64,000 bases of DNA from Anisus vortex (GCA_949126835.1 OX421494.1:56920358-56984357), one strand, 5' to 3'. Positions 27,601 to 42,600 are shown, counted from the stretch's first letter. Translations and numbers: made by a program. Notes: generated from the letters alone by a model not told the origin.

Positions 27601-30600
27601 ATGTCACAAGTGAAATGAAAGAAATATATTCTGTAATGTAGTCATTTGTTGGTGAAACAAAAAGTTAGTTCATAATGTCAATATCCACAAAGTGATAATT
27701 ACTTTACATGTACATTGAGTTCAGGAACATAATGTCAATATCCACAAAGTGATCGTTACTTTACATGTACATTGAGTTCAGGAACATAATGTCAATATCC
27801 ACAAAGTGATGATTACTTTACATGTACATTGAGTTCAGGAACATAATGTCAATATCCACAAAGTGATGATTACTTTACATGTACATCGAGTTCAGGAACA
27901 TAATGTCAATATCCACAAAGTGATGATTACTTTACATGTACATCGAGTTCAGGAACATAATGTCAATATCCACAAAGTGATGATTACTTTACATGTACAT
28001 TGAGTTCAGGAACATATTGTCAATATCCACAAAGTGATGATTACTTTACATGTACATTGAGTTCAGGAACATAATGTCAATATCCACAAAGTGATGATTA
28101 CTTTACATGTACATTGAGTTCAGGAACATAATGTCAATATCCACAAAGTGATGATTACTTTACATGTACATTGAGTTCAGGAACATAATGTCAATATCCA
28201 CAAAGTGATGATTACTTTACATGTACATTGAGTTCAGGAACATAATGTCAATATCCACAAAGTGATGATTACTTTACATGTACATTGAGTTCAGGAACAT
28301 AATGTCAATATCCACAAAGTGATGATTACTTTACATGTACATTGAGTTCAGGAACATAATGTCAATATCCACAAAGTGATGATTACTTTACATGTACATT
28401 GAGTTCAGGAACATAATGTCAATATCCACAAAGTGATGATTACTTTACATGTACATTGAGTTCAGGAACATAATGTCAATATCCACAAAGTGATGATTAC
28501 TTTACATGTACATTGAGTTCAGGAACATAATGTCAATATCCACAAAGTGATGATTACTTTACATGTACATTGAGTTCAGGAACATAATGTCAATATCCAC
28601 AAAGTGATGATTACTTTACATGTACATTGAGTTCAGGAACATAATGTCAATATCCACAATGTGATGATTACTTTACATGTACATTGAGTTCAGGAACATA
28701 TTGTCAATATCCACAAAGTGATGATTACTTTACATGTACATTGAGTTCAGGAACATAATGTCAATATCCACAAAGTGATGATTACTTTACATGTACATTG
28801 AGTTCAGGAACATAATGTCAATATCCACAATGTGATGATTACTTTACATGTACATTGAGTTCAGGAACATAATGTCAATATCCACAAAGTGGTGATTACT
28901 TTACATGTACATTGAGTTCAGGAACATAATGTCAATATCCACAAAGTGATGATTACTTTACATGTACATTGAGTTCAGGAACATAATGTCAATATCCACA
29001 AAGTGATGATTACTTTACATGTACATTGAGTTCAGGAACATAATGTCAATATCCACAAAGTGATGATTACTTTACATGTACATTGAGTTCAGGAACATAA
29101 TGTCAATATCCACAAAGTGATGATTACTTTACATGTACATTGAGTTCAGGAACATAATGTCAATATCCACAAAGTGATGATTACTTTACATGTAGATTGA
29201 GTTCAGGAACATAATGTCAATATCCACAAAGTGATGATTACTTTAACTGTACATTGAGTTCAGGAACATAATGTCAATATCCACAAAGTGATGATTACTT
29301 TAACTGTACATTGAGATCAGGAACATAATGTCTATATCTACAAAGTGATGATTACTTTACATGTACATTGAGTTCAGGAACATAATGTCAATATCCACAA
29401 AGTGATGATTACTTTACATGTACATTGAGTTCAGGAAGATAATGACTATATCCACAAAGTGATGATTACTTTACATGTACATTGAGTTCAGGAACATAAT
29501 GTCAATATCCACAAAGTGATGATTACTTTACATGTACATAGATGATAGAAATGTGTTCATAAACTAGTCTAGATCTATAAAAATTGCATTTTAACAACTG
29601 TTAAATGATTAACACACCACATAAACTAGGAATACTAGAATATAGAATATGACCAAATAAATGTAGGAAGATGACCAAATAGGAAGATGACCAAATAGGA
29701 AGATGACCAAATAGGAAGATGACCGAATAAGAAGATGACCAAATAGGAAGATGACCAAATAGGAAGATGACCAAATAGGAAGATGACCGAATAGGAAGAT
29801 GACCGAATAGGAAGATGACCGAATAGGAAGATGAACAAATAGGAAGATGACCTAAATAAAGAGTATGACCAAAACAATGTAGAAATAATACAGAAAAGAT
29901 TTAGAAATATGACCAAATTAATAAAGAAACATTTATGATATAGATGTTTTGTAGAAAACATAGAAAACTATTACAGATTAGATGCAGATAGATAATAAAC
30001 ATGCATTTATATACACGCAGGTAGCCATTATCATAGATTGTTTTCTAAATCTATAGGGCCTAGAGCTTGTTTAAAGATTGTGACACATGTTAGTAGATAC
30101 ATACATATGTGCACAAGGTTAGAAGGTGCATATAGTGTTGTGTGTATATATATGTTTATATGTTTGTTCTCTATAGACTCCTAGGCCGTTTGACCAATGG
30201 GCACAAAAGTTACATAAATTGGAAACTGCCTCTAAAACAACTTTTTATTATATAAACAATATTGCTTAAATCTTGAATTTATTTTTTAAATAAATGTAGG
30301 CCTATTACTAGTTATGTTAAGGTTATAAACAGAGCGCTTTTTTCAGAATAATCTTCCTTTACAATAAAAAAGAACAAAAACAATATACCAAAATAAACGT
30401 TCTCAGTAAAGTTTTTTATTGTAATATTGTTTGTTGTTGTATTTTTCTCTTTTAACAAAATAAATTGTAATCATTTGTTTCTTCGTCATTTAGATGGGCA
30501 TAACTCCTAGTAACATATTAATTTAACCAAGTACAAACATATATTTATAGCTTAACTAGGTACAACTATGTACACATAATGTAGCCAGGTACAAACCTGT

Positions 30601-33600
30601 ACAATTCAAGTAACCAGGTACAGATCTGTACTTGTAACTAAGTAGTGATGTTATATAACAAACATAAAGGTGAGATAAACCAATGACTCACCTTCAGTCA
30701 CATTCATGTAGTATGTTGTGTTCAGGAAAACTGGAGGATTGTCATTCACATCAATCAATCTGACCTGGACCTGCCTGACTGCCTGGAAGGGAAAATAGAG
30801 AGATCATATGAATGGCAATTACTCAATTTAAACTATTCAATGAACTTTGTATGGACATGACTGCCTGGATGATAGAGAGAACATATGAATGGTAATGACT
30901 CAATTTAAACTATTCAATCAACTCTAGGCTTTAGGGTAGGCTACAGAGTAAGTATTGTCATGTATTTAGTATTATTATTATTTACTTTGTATTTTGTTGA
31001 GAAAATCTCTAAGCACTATGTTTTTGAGTGTGATGTATTTTATGGTTACGAAAGTGCATAGTATGTTCTTGTGTTGAAGTGGATGTTATTATATGTTCTT
31101 GTGTTGAAGTGGATGTTATTATATGTTCTTGTGTTGAAGTGGATGTTATTATATGTTCTTGTGTTGAAGTGGATGTTATTATATGTTCTTGTGTTGAAGT
31201 GGATGTTATTATGTCTTCGTTTGAGAGAGGAAGCTGAGTGGATCTATTGTCTTGAGTTATTATTGTTCAAACATTTATTATTATTAAACTGAGTTTGTAA
31301 ATCAAGGCATCGTGTTTTAAATCAACAAATTACTGGAATTCAATGAGTTATTCGTCTTTACAACAAATTACATATTTATATAACGCTATTCATAGCAAAG
31401 TCTTTGAATGCGATTTACATTTACTATATGTTATTAAAATAAATAGAAAAAGTGTGTTTTTAAAATGTCTATATTTCATTTATAATGGATGTTACAGTAC
31501 CATAAAGTTATAGGTTACAGAACTAGTTATAGTCCCTAGACAGAACTAGTTATACACTAATTATGTTATGGCTCCAACTGTTTTATATCATTTCATGATA
31601 ATGGCTGACAAAATGTACTTCTGTCGTTTCGACCACTCCTACCCAAGATATCTGGAAAGGGTTAACTTTGAGCTTGTGCTTCAAGTCCATGAAGAGATCT
31701 CTCTACATTAGATAGAAAGTATGTTGTGTTTTAACTATGTGCTGTATTAGACTACATACCGTGTGTCCAGCCAAATCAGTCACAGTTATATTCAAGAGAT
31801 ATTCTGGAACTGTCTCTCTGTCAAGGCCATCTTCTAACACAATGTTTCCTGAATTAGACTCCACTTTAAATGGGTTGCCTTGACCTACAAAATAAAAAAC
31901 AAAGTCCATTTTATGACAGTCAATACGCACAACAAAATTGAGTTGTGATAGTTACAGATCTTTTAGTGTATTTTGATCTAGTTGTGTTCATATTATTTTT
32001 AAGTGGAATAATATCTTTTAAGTAAAAAAACAATCTATAAGCTAGATGTCATTGTCATTAGATATTTCCCAGCTACCCAGTACCATAAATATATCTATAA
32101 GCTTACAACAGAATCTATAAGCTTACAACAGAATCTATAAGCTTACAACAGAATCTATAAGCTTACAACAGAATCTATAAGCTTACAACAGAATCTATAA
32201 GCTTACAACAGAATCTATAAGCTTACAACAGAATCTATAAGCTTACAACAGAATCTATAAGCTTACAACAGAATCTATAAGCTTACAACAGAATCTATAA
32301 GCTTACAACAGAATCTATAAGCTTACAACAGAATCTATAAGCTTACAACAGAATCTATAAGCTTACAACAGAATCTATAAGCTTACAACAGAATCTATAA
32401 GCTTACAACAGAATCTATAAGCTTACAACAGAATCTATAAGCTTACAACAGAATCTATAAGCTTACAACAGAATCTATAAGCTTACAACAGAATCTATAA
32501 GCTTACAACAGAATCTATAAGCTTACAACAGAATCTATAAGCTTACAACAGAATCTATAAGCTTACAACAGAATCTATAAGCTTACAACAGAATCTATAA
32601 GCTTACAACAGAATCTATAAGCTTACAACAGAATCTATAAGCTTACAACAGAATCTATAAGCTTACAACAGAATCTATAAGCTTACAACAGAATCTATAA
32701 GCTTACAACAGAATCTATAAGCTTACAACAGAATCTATAAGCTTACAACAGAATCTATAAGCTTACAACAGAATCTATAAGCTTACAACAGAATCTATAA
32801 GCTTACAACAGAATCTATAAGCTTACAACAGAATCTATAAGCTTACAACAGAATCTATAAGCTTACAACAGAATCTATAAGCTTACAACAGAATCTATAA
32901 GCTTACAACAGAATCTATAAGTTTACAACAGAATCTATAAGCTTACAACAGAATCTATAAGCTTACAACAGAATCTATAAGCTTACAACAGAATCTATAA
33001 GCTTACAACAGAATCTATAAGCTTACAACAGAATCTATAAGTTTACAACAGAATCTATAAGCTTACAACAGAATCTATAAGCTTACAACAGAATCTATAA
33101 GCTTACAACAGAATCTATAAGCTTACAACAGAATCTATAAGCTTACAACAGAATCTATAAGCTTACAACAGAATCTATAAGCTTACAACAGAATCTATAA
33201 GCTTACAACAGAATCTATAAGCTTACAACAGAATCTATAAGCTTACAACAGAATCTATAAGCTTACAACAGAATCTATAAGCTTACAACAGAATCTATAA
33301 GCTTACAACAGAATCTATAAGCTTACAACAGAATCTATAAGCTTACAACAGAATCTATAAGCTTACAACAGAATCTATAAGCTTACAACAGAATCTATAA
33401 GCTTACAACAGAATCTATAAGCTTACAACAGAATCTATAAGCTTACAACAGAATCTATAAGCTTACAACAGAATCTATAAGTTTACAACAGAATCTATAA
33501 GCTTACAACAGAATCTATAAGCTTACAACAGAATCTATAAGCTTACAACAGAATCTATAAGCTTACAACAGAATCTATAAGCTTACAACAGAATCTATAA

Positions 33601-36600
33601 GTTTACAACAGAATCTATAAGCTTACAACAGAATCTATAAGCTTACAACAGAATCTATAAGCTTACAACAGAATCTATAAGCTTACAACAGAATCTATAA
33701 GCTTACAACAGAATCTATAAGCTTACAACAGAATCTATAAGCTTACAACAGAATCTATAAGTTATTACAAGGCAATTTATTCACCATAATAAATTATGGA
33801 TGAGACCTTCTATTTATCACACAAGTATAATTATAATTTATAATGTTATTACGGCTAGAGCCCCCATTCAATTTATGAAAATAATAGTTATAGTATTGTT
33901 ATTATTAGTGTGAGTATCCTTGTATTAGTGAAGATCTTATTATATCATTCTGAAGTTTATTTGTAGTTGTCTAGAGTATTCCGTGGTTCTTAGTATCCCC
34001 TGGCAATTCACATAGCGTAGTTTTAGAGTTTTCAGTTGATTTACTTCATGTATAATTATTTGTGTGGCTCATATTATACAGCAAGAACCTCGATGTTGAG
34101 TGGTAGTGTAGATTATTAATATAGTTGAATAAATATTACACATACACACATGTATATAACTTTGAAATATCGACGTTAACCAAGTTGTGTAGAAAGCAAC
34201 GATAAATTTGGTTTAATTTACAACATCAATCCAGTAGGAATCCAAATAATATTATATACACAATCAAGAAATACACATATTCCAATTAGTAATGAATATC
34301 CTCAATGAACATATAGCATTGTAGTTAATAGTAGAATAATAAATTTTCCATAATACAAATCAAATAGAAATGATACTCAGAGCGGAGTATATTTGATGTT
34401 ACTAGATCGAATGCAAGCCAAGAACTGACTAAAAGTGTCGAATTGCGTAGAAATATATTACGGGTCAATCGTTGGAAAAACCAGTCAGCCTAGTGACACG
34501 AGAATTTTAATCAAGCCCGCATGTTGACTACGTGATCAGATACTTTTTATTAAGAACAAGCAATATTGCTCTAACAAAATAAGGAGAGACCGGACGACCT
34601 TGACATGCTGTATTCGCGTGCACAGTTCATGTTTTTATCGAGGTTAATAAAAAACAATAATGCTCTAATTAGGTTAGGAAAAACCCGGGGAAAACCGTGA
34701 GCTGAGAAATATTTTGTATCGTTTAAACGCAATTCGCTTAAATGATTTAGTTGGTTTATTAACATTACAATGTAGGGAATTTACGTTTCGTAACAGTCGC
34801 CCATACCAAAAGGAAAAGAACATTGCATACTAAACAATAGAAGTGTGCAATTTCTTTTAGAACCGCCTGCACTTAACTTTAGTTCTAAACAATATACAAA
34901 AAAAAAACTGACTCCACCTGGGTAGTCCGTTAAATAAGACAAGTAAGGGAAATAATTTATTCTATTAAACCCTCATCATATAGGATCTCAAGTTATCCTT
35001 AGACCATAACACATGTTCGCGTCATTAAAAAAAATTATACTCTCTGAGATATCATTCCTTATAAACATCATCATCTTATTTATAAGGTAAAAATCAACAT
35101 AACTAATGTTATCATATTAAACAATTCAATCATTAATTAATTCAACTTAAATGAAATTAATATTTAAATAAATTTTAAAGTAAGAGTTTAATCTTAAGTG
35201 TGTAAGCATGTGAAGTGTATGCACATTACTCTATTTTGGTTTTTATATAATCACAACTATAGTTTGATTGTTTCAAAATAAGGATGTACATTTCTGTTCA
35301 TTCATTATCTTACTAATAAAGAAAAATTATGTTCATAAATCCATAATATTTATAAGTAACTTATTAGGTTCCTTTTTTTTTTCTACAACAATAATAATAT
35401 TTGTTTTAGCAAATGGAAATATTCAAGGCATAAAATAAGGCATAAGATATTGCATAAAATAATCACATCATATTCATATATTCATGCATTTATATTTTAA
35501 ATGATCCAATTCTCTTAGTTAGGATTATCAGAATATATATATGTAGTTATCCCCTTATACATTTTTTTTCATGCGCGATAGGGTGTCCGCGACGATGTGA
35601 TCTTTTACCAATACGTAAGTTATTCTTAAGTCGTATGGGATTAACCCTATACGGATGTTGTTTGACAGGTTTAACATTATCATCTTTTAAAACTACATCA
35701 TGGGTAACCAAAGTTGTTTTGTTAGGAACATCACTAAACAAATTTACATGATCATAGATTAAACCCTTGATAGAAGTCTGTTCACCTGAGTCTAGATGTG
35801 CCAGTTTATCATTGAGGTTTTTAAGTGCTTCAGTGTTCTGAAGTTTACTTTCTATGATTGTCTTTTTAAATTTAGGCGGGGGTGTTTCAACAGGTTTGAT
35901 AGCACTCACTGGCCTAATGTCAGTTTGTTCTTCCCTAACAACATAAGGTTTTAGCATGTTTATATGGCACAGTCTCTGTGTTTTCTTTCTATCAGGGTTT
36001 TTTACAAGGTATGTTACATCACTGATTTTATCTAAAACCTGATATGGTCCTGTATATTTTGCACTCAGGGGTTGTCCAGACAATTGGGTCAACATGAGGA
36101 CTTTATCACCAGGATGGAAACATCGGGATCTGGCCTTGACATCATAGTACCCTTTCATTCTTTTCTGAGCCTGCAAAAGATTATCTTTAACATGATTAAA
36201 AGCATGATAGATTCTATTGCTAAATTGTTCCACATAAGCTACGAGTCCAGTCTCTTCATCAGAATTTAACAAGGTTTCCTGCAACAGTTTTAGAGGTCCT
36301 CGAACTGAATGTCCAAACACTAACTCGAACGGACTGAATCCAAGAGATTCCTGCACAGTTTCTCTAGTCGCGAAAAGAGCGAATGGAATACCGCGATCCC
36401 AGTCTTCAGTGTTCTCAAAACAGTATGTGCGGAGCATGGTTTTCAGAGTCTGATGATATCTTTCTAGGGCACCTTGGCTTTGCGGATGGTACGCAGTTGA
36501 AGTTGCATGTTGGATGCCTAGTTTCTTTAAGACCTGGTTAAACAGCTTTGATGTAAAGTTAGATCCTTGGTCTGACTGTATAGTCTTTGGAAGACCGTAT

Positions 36601-39600
36601 CTTGAACAAAATGCAATCAATGCGTCAGATATCTTATCTGCGTTAATGGTGCGTAGCGGAATAGCTTCAGGATATCTCGTGGCAGTGCACATTATAGTGA
36701 ATAAGTACTGGTGTCCTGTCTTTGTTTTAGGCAAAGGACCTACACAGTCTATTAGCAAGTGGCTAAATGGTTCTGCAAAGGCGGGTATTGGCTTTAGAGG
36801 TGCTACCGGTATAGTCTGGTTAGGTTTACCAACTATCTGGCATGTATTGCATGACTTGCAGTATTTTGTGACGTCACGATGTAGTCCAGGCCAATAGAAG
36901 TACGGAAGAATTCGACGGTAAGTCTTGTTCACTCCTAGATGACCAGCATATGGCGTGTCATGAGCCATGTGTAAGATGTCATTACGATATATGGCTGGTA
37001 CCACAATCTGACTTCCTTCTCTGCAATTGTCATTATCACATTTCACATCTCTCCATTTTTGCATTAATATTCCCTCCTTCAGAAAAAATCCATTTCCTTT
37101 AATTTCTGCCTCCTGTTCAGTTATCACCTTTTTCTTCAGGTGTTTAATTCCTGAATCTCTATTCTGTTCTAATAGGAGTAATTGTCGAGGTGACAAATTA
37201 CTTTCAGTAGTCTTGACTGAGGGACCACTCAAGATGTCAGCCAGGAAAGTTGCCTGTAGGTCAATCTCTGGTTCTATTTTTGACTTTGACATGGTTTCGA
37301 CAGACTTTTGTTGTTGGGCCATACCTCTAGTGACGATGCATATAGGTTTGATAAAGCTCTCACTTTTATTAAGGTATTGTTTTTTCTTGGATATGGAATG
37401 CACCACATCTCCAGCAATATCATTTCCCAGTATTAAAGAAACGCCTTTAAACGGAAGTGATTTGTATACACCCACAACTACATTTCCAGTGAAGTACGCA
37501 CTCTTCAGCTGTATTTGATGCAAAGGAACTTGTACATTTTTCCTTGATACACCTTGAATAGTAAGATCCTGTCCTGTATATGTCGATTGTGACGTAGGAA
37601 CAGTATTCTCTAAAAGTAGTGAAACCTCAGCCCCTGTATCACGGAGTATTCTGATGTTCTTTTCACTAGTGACACCATTTATTATGGATGACACGGTACC
37701 TTCTTCAATGAATGGTAAACAATTGCTTGGTATCTCAGTATCGATGAGATCTGTATCCAAGTTATTTTTGTAAGAGGTATGTTTAGTACTCATGGTGGTT
37801 CTATCTGATATAGACTCCTTGGAGCTCAGATTAGAATTAGAATTATTGAAAACCATTGTCTCTATTTCAGGAACTATTTCTGGTTTCAAGTTTCCTAGAT
37901 ACGTGTGTTTTGTCAGGTTATCTGCATTAGCACTAGGTATCTCTGTTTGAGTTCTAACATCCTTCTTTACATTTACATGAGTTCTTTGTTTTGGCATTGC
38001 TACATACGATAAGACAACATTCTTTTTATTCGGGTTCCCATTCAATATCCAGCACTTTTCCTTAGTATGTCCAATTCGTTTACAATGGCTACAGGTTGGC
38101 TTGGAATTTGTTGGACCTTCATTGCTCTGCTGATGTCTCTTTGATTGATAGGATTCATTTGGATTCATGGTTTTCTTTTCTACCTTCATATCTCGATTCT
38201 GGAATTTAGATTTATCAACTGTTGTAAATTTATTGCTGGAATGGATAATAACATATTCGTCTGCCATCACTGCTGCTGTTTCTACTTGTTCTACACCTTT
38301 GTCTGCTAAATGTATTCTTACATCACCTCTGATGTTATTGTTAAAGTCTTCCATTAGCATAAGATTAGCTAATTTATCAAAGTCTTTGTTTACACCTTTG
38401 GATCGAATCCATCTTTCAAAATATTTCTTTTTCTGTCTTAGAAAATCAACATGGGATTGTTCCTGTTCTTTCTTAGACTCACGAAACACTTTTCTATATT
38501 TTTCAGGTGTTAATGCATAACTTAGCAGTACTCTATTCTTGATCAGTTCATAATCATACAATTCCTCTTCAGTAAGACTTAATACAACATCAAGTGCCTT
38601 TCCTTTGTTCAGAGCTGAGCGTAGAAGTATAGCTTTCTTGCCCTCGGGAAATTGATAGTCTCTAGCGTTTCTCTCGAAAATCATGAAGAACTCTTCCACC
38701 GAATTATCTTCAAAAACTGGAATATGTTTCTTAAACTTATACAGTTCTGCATCTGCTTCAGAGCTTGCATTCGAATGATTTGACGTACGAGACCTTGCTA
38801 TCTCAATTCTTTCTTGGCTTGCTATTTTCTCTCTTGCTATTTCTCTTTCCATCTCAATTCTCTTGTTTTCTCTTTCTCTTTCCATCTCTAATTCCATCTT
38901 TCTTAACTCAAGTTTAAATTTCAATTCTTCACTTAAGTCCCCAGTTGTATGCTTTACTCTTTGTTTTATAGGAAAGGGTAATTCATCATCTGATTCATCA
39001 TTAATGTTATCATTAGCAGTAGTTTCTTCAATAATTAGTGTACCTTGTTTTCTTAAACACTCAGTTACCTCTTGAAGTAATTTAGTTTTTGATGGCCTAG
39101 TTTCTGTGATAGAAATGCCCAATGATTTAGCCAATTCTTTTAGTTGTATCATCGACATTTTATTAAGCTGTTCTGAGGTTAGATCAAATATCTCTGGATC
39201 CAATGTAAGATTATTTGTGGCTTCCATTTTATATCATTAAAAGTTACTGTAAATCTTGTTAATAATACAATAAAAGTGTCCAACTTACTTTCTGTCCTTT
39301 GAATAATTCACTACACCACACAGTTCAGATTTGTCGCAACAAGGTCATAAAAATAATACTTTCTTAGAGTTACTTTGTTCGATAAGGTAATACACCAGAT
39401 AATTTTCCAGGCTGAATAGTTAAGTTTTCCGATTCTCAATAGCAATGTTCAATTCAATCACAATCTTTAGTAAATTGTATATTGTTCATATTTTCCAACA
39501 CAATCCATCCAAGTTACGAGTATGTATTACGGCAGTTGTAAATAGTTTGTGTAAATAGTATAACGATTCTTGAAGTTGAAGTAAATCCTCTAAACGTTTG

Positions 39601-42600
39601 TTAGTAAATCACTGACGAGCAAAACCCATTTTATTACAAGGCAATTTATTCACCATAATAAATTATGGATGAGACCTTCTATTTATCACACAAGTATAAT
39701 TATAATTTATAATGTTATTACGGCTAGAGCCCCCATTCAATTTATGAAAATAATAGTTATAGTATTGTTATTATTAGTGTGAGTATCCTTGTATTAGTGA
39801 AGATCTTATTATATCATTCTGAAGTTTATTTGTAGTTGTCTAGAGTATTCCGTGGTTCTTAGTATCCCCTGGCAATTCACATAGCGTAGTTTTAGAGTTT
39901 TCAGTTGATTTACTTCATGTATAATTATTTGTGTGGCTCATATTATACAGCAAGAACCTCGATGTTGAGTGGTAGTGTAGATTATTAATATAGTTGAATA
40001 AATATTACACATACACACATGTATATAACTTTGAAATATCGACGTTAACCAAGTTGTGTAGAAAGCAACGATAAATTTGGTTTAATTTACAACATCAATC
40101 CAGTAGGAATCCAAATAATATTATATACACAATCAAGAAATACACATATTCCAATTAGTAATGAATATCCTCAATGAACATATAGCATTGTAGTTAATAG
40201 TAGAATAATAAATTTTCCATAATACAAATCAAATAGAAATGATACTCAGAGCGGAGTATATTTGATGTTACTAGATCGAATGCAAGCCAAGAACTGACTA
40301 AAAGTGTCGAATTGCGTAGAAATATATTACGGGTCAATCGTTGGAAAAACCAGTCAGCCTAGTGACACGAGAATTTTAATCAAGCCCGCATGTTGACTAC
40401 GTGATCAGATACTTTTTATTAAGAACAAGCAATATTGCTCTAACAAAATAAGGAGAGACCGGACGACCTTGACATGCTGTATTCGCGTGCACAGTTCATG
40501 TTTTTATCGAGGTTAATAAAAAACAATAATGCTCTAATTAGGTTAGGAAAAACCCGGGGAAAACCGTGAGCTGAGAAATATTTTGTATCGTTTAAACGCA
40601 ATTCGCTTAAATGATTTAGTTGGTTTATTAACATTACAATGTAGGGAATTTACGTTTCGTAACAAAGTTTACAACAGAATCTATAAGCTTACAACAGAAT
40701 CTATAAGCTTACAACAGAATCTATAAGCTTACAACAGAATCTATAAGTTTACAACAGAATCTATAAGCTTACAACAGAATCTATAAGCTTACAACAGAAT
40801 CTATAAGCTTACAACAGAACCTATAAGCTTACAACAGAATCTATAAGCTTACAACAGAATCTATAAGCTTACAACAGAATCTATAAGTTTACAACAGAAT
40901 CTATAAGCTTACAACAGAATCTATAAGTTTACAACAGAATCTATAAGCTTACAACAGAATCTATAAGCTTACAACAGAATCTATAAGCTTACAACAGAAT
41001 CTATAAGCTTACAACAGAATCTATAAGTTTACAACAGAATCTATAAGCTTACAACAGAATCTATAAGCTTACAACAGAATCTATAAGCTTACAACAGAAT
41101 CTATAAGTTTACAACAGAATCTATAAGCTTACAACAGAACCTATAAGCTTACAACAGAATCTATAAGCTTACAACAGAACCTATAAGCTTACAACAGAAC
41201 CTATAAGCTTACAACAGAATCTATAAGCTTACAACAGAATCTATAAGCTAGATGTCCTTATCACTAGATCACAGCCATCCAGTACCATAAATATATCTTT
41301 AAGTATAACAGAATCTATAAGCTAGATGTCCTTGTCATTAGATCACAGCCATCCAGTACCATAAATATATCCTTAAGTATAACAGAATCTATAAGCTAGA
41401 TGTCCTTGTCATTAGATCACAGCCATCCAGTACCATAAATATATCCTTAAGTATAACAGAATCTATAAGCTAGATGTCCTTGTCATTAGATCACAGCCAT
41501 CCAGTACCATAAATATATCCTTAAGTATAACAGAATCTATAAGCTAGATGTCCTTGTCATTAGATCACATCCATCCAGTACCATAAATATATCTTTAAGT
41601 ATAACAGAATCTATAAGCTAGATGTCCTTGTCATTAGATCACAGCCATCCAGTACCATAAATATATCCTTAAGTATAACAGAATCTATAAGCTAGATGTC
41701 CTTGTCATTAGATCACAGCCATCCAGTACCATAAATATATCCTTAAGTATAACAGAATCTATAAGCTAGATGTCCTTGTCATTAGATCACAGCCATCCAG
41801 TACCATAAATATATCCTTAAGTATTACAGAATCTATAAGCTAGATGTCCTTGTCATTAGATCACAGCCATCCAGTACCATAAATATATCCTTAAGTATAA
41901 CAGAATCTATAAGCTAGATGTCCTTGTCATTAGATCACAGCCATCCAGTACCATAAATATATCCTTAAGTATAACAGAATCTATAAGCTAGATGTCCTTG
42001 TCATTAGATCACAGCCATCCAGTACCATAAATATATCCTTAAGTATAACAGAATCTATAAGCTAGATGTCCTTGTCATTAGATCACAGCCATCCAGTACC
42101 ATAAATATATCCTTAAGTATAACAGAATCTATAAGCTAGATGTCCTTGTCATTAGATCACAGCCATCCAGTACCATAAATATATCCTTAAGTATAACAGA
42201 ATCTATAAGCTAGATGTCCTTGTCATTAGATCACAGCTACCCAGTACCATAAATATATCCTTAAGTATAACAGAATCTATAAGCTAGATGTCCTTGTCAT
42301 TAGATCACAGCCATCCACTAACATAAATATATCTTTAAGTATAACAGAATCTATAAGCTAGATGTCCTTGTCATTAGATCACAGCCATCCACTACCATAA
42401 ATATATCTTTAAGTATAACAGAATCTATAAGCTAGATGTCCTTGTCATTAGATCACAGCCATCCAGTACCATAAATATATCCTTAAGTATAACAGAATCT
42501 ATAAGCTAGATGTCCTTGTCATTAGATCACAGCCATCCAGTACCATAAATATATCCTTAAGTATAACAGAATCTATAAGCTAGATGTCCTTGTCATTAGA

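Larger units (their letters stand above)
33764..40664 (-). mobile_element. Gmr1-like Ty3/Gypsy element with RT and RNase H deleted
   Basis: A complete 6.9-kb insertion: two 1,032-bp LTRs, target duplication AAGTT on both sides (33759-33763, 40665-40669), and one gag-protease-integrase ORF. Integrase precedes the RT position, the order known in Gmr1-like Gypsy elements. Only the first residues of RT remain, fused to the last residues of RNase H. About 1.3-1.5 kb of RT/RNase H is missing by comparison with usual Gypsy lengths. It must rely on RT supplied in trans; the near-identical LTRs imply recent movement. Confidence 0.9.

Noticed and set aside
29635..29961. A 108-codon minus-strand ORF with a repetitive [14 protein letters not shown] pattern
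   Set aside because: It is the translation of the 16-bp repeat array and flanks, with no start context or family.
17238..30782. Two separate tandem cadherin genes divided by the lectin stop codon
   Set aside because: E17 and E18 join in phase and complete one cadherin strand exactly, and no start exon precedes E18. One gene with a nested lectin explains the data better.
31071..31292. A repetitive [13 protein letters not shown]
   Set aside because: It arises from a 30-bp (multiple of three) tandem repeat in an intron; not a gene.
32091..33763. CRISPR-like look of a short perfect repeat array
   Set aside because: Units are contiguous with no spacers, the host is a eukaryote and no cas genes exist. 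It is a satellite-type array.
36072..39075. Several plus-strand ORFs of 65-163 codons
   Set aside because: They are antisense shadows of the long gag-protease-integrase ORF and show no domain.
34571..40634. Identical 64-codon ORFs in both LTRs
   Set aside because: Both lie inside LTRs as chance open frames; no domain or conserved start context.
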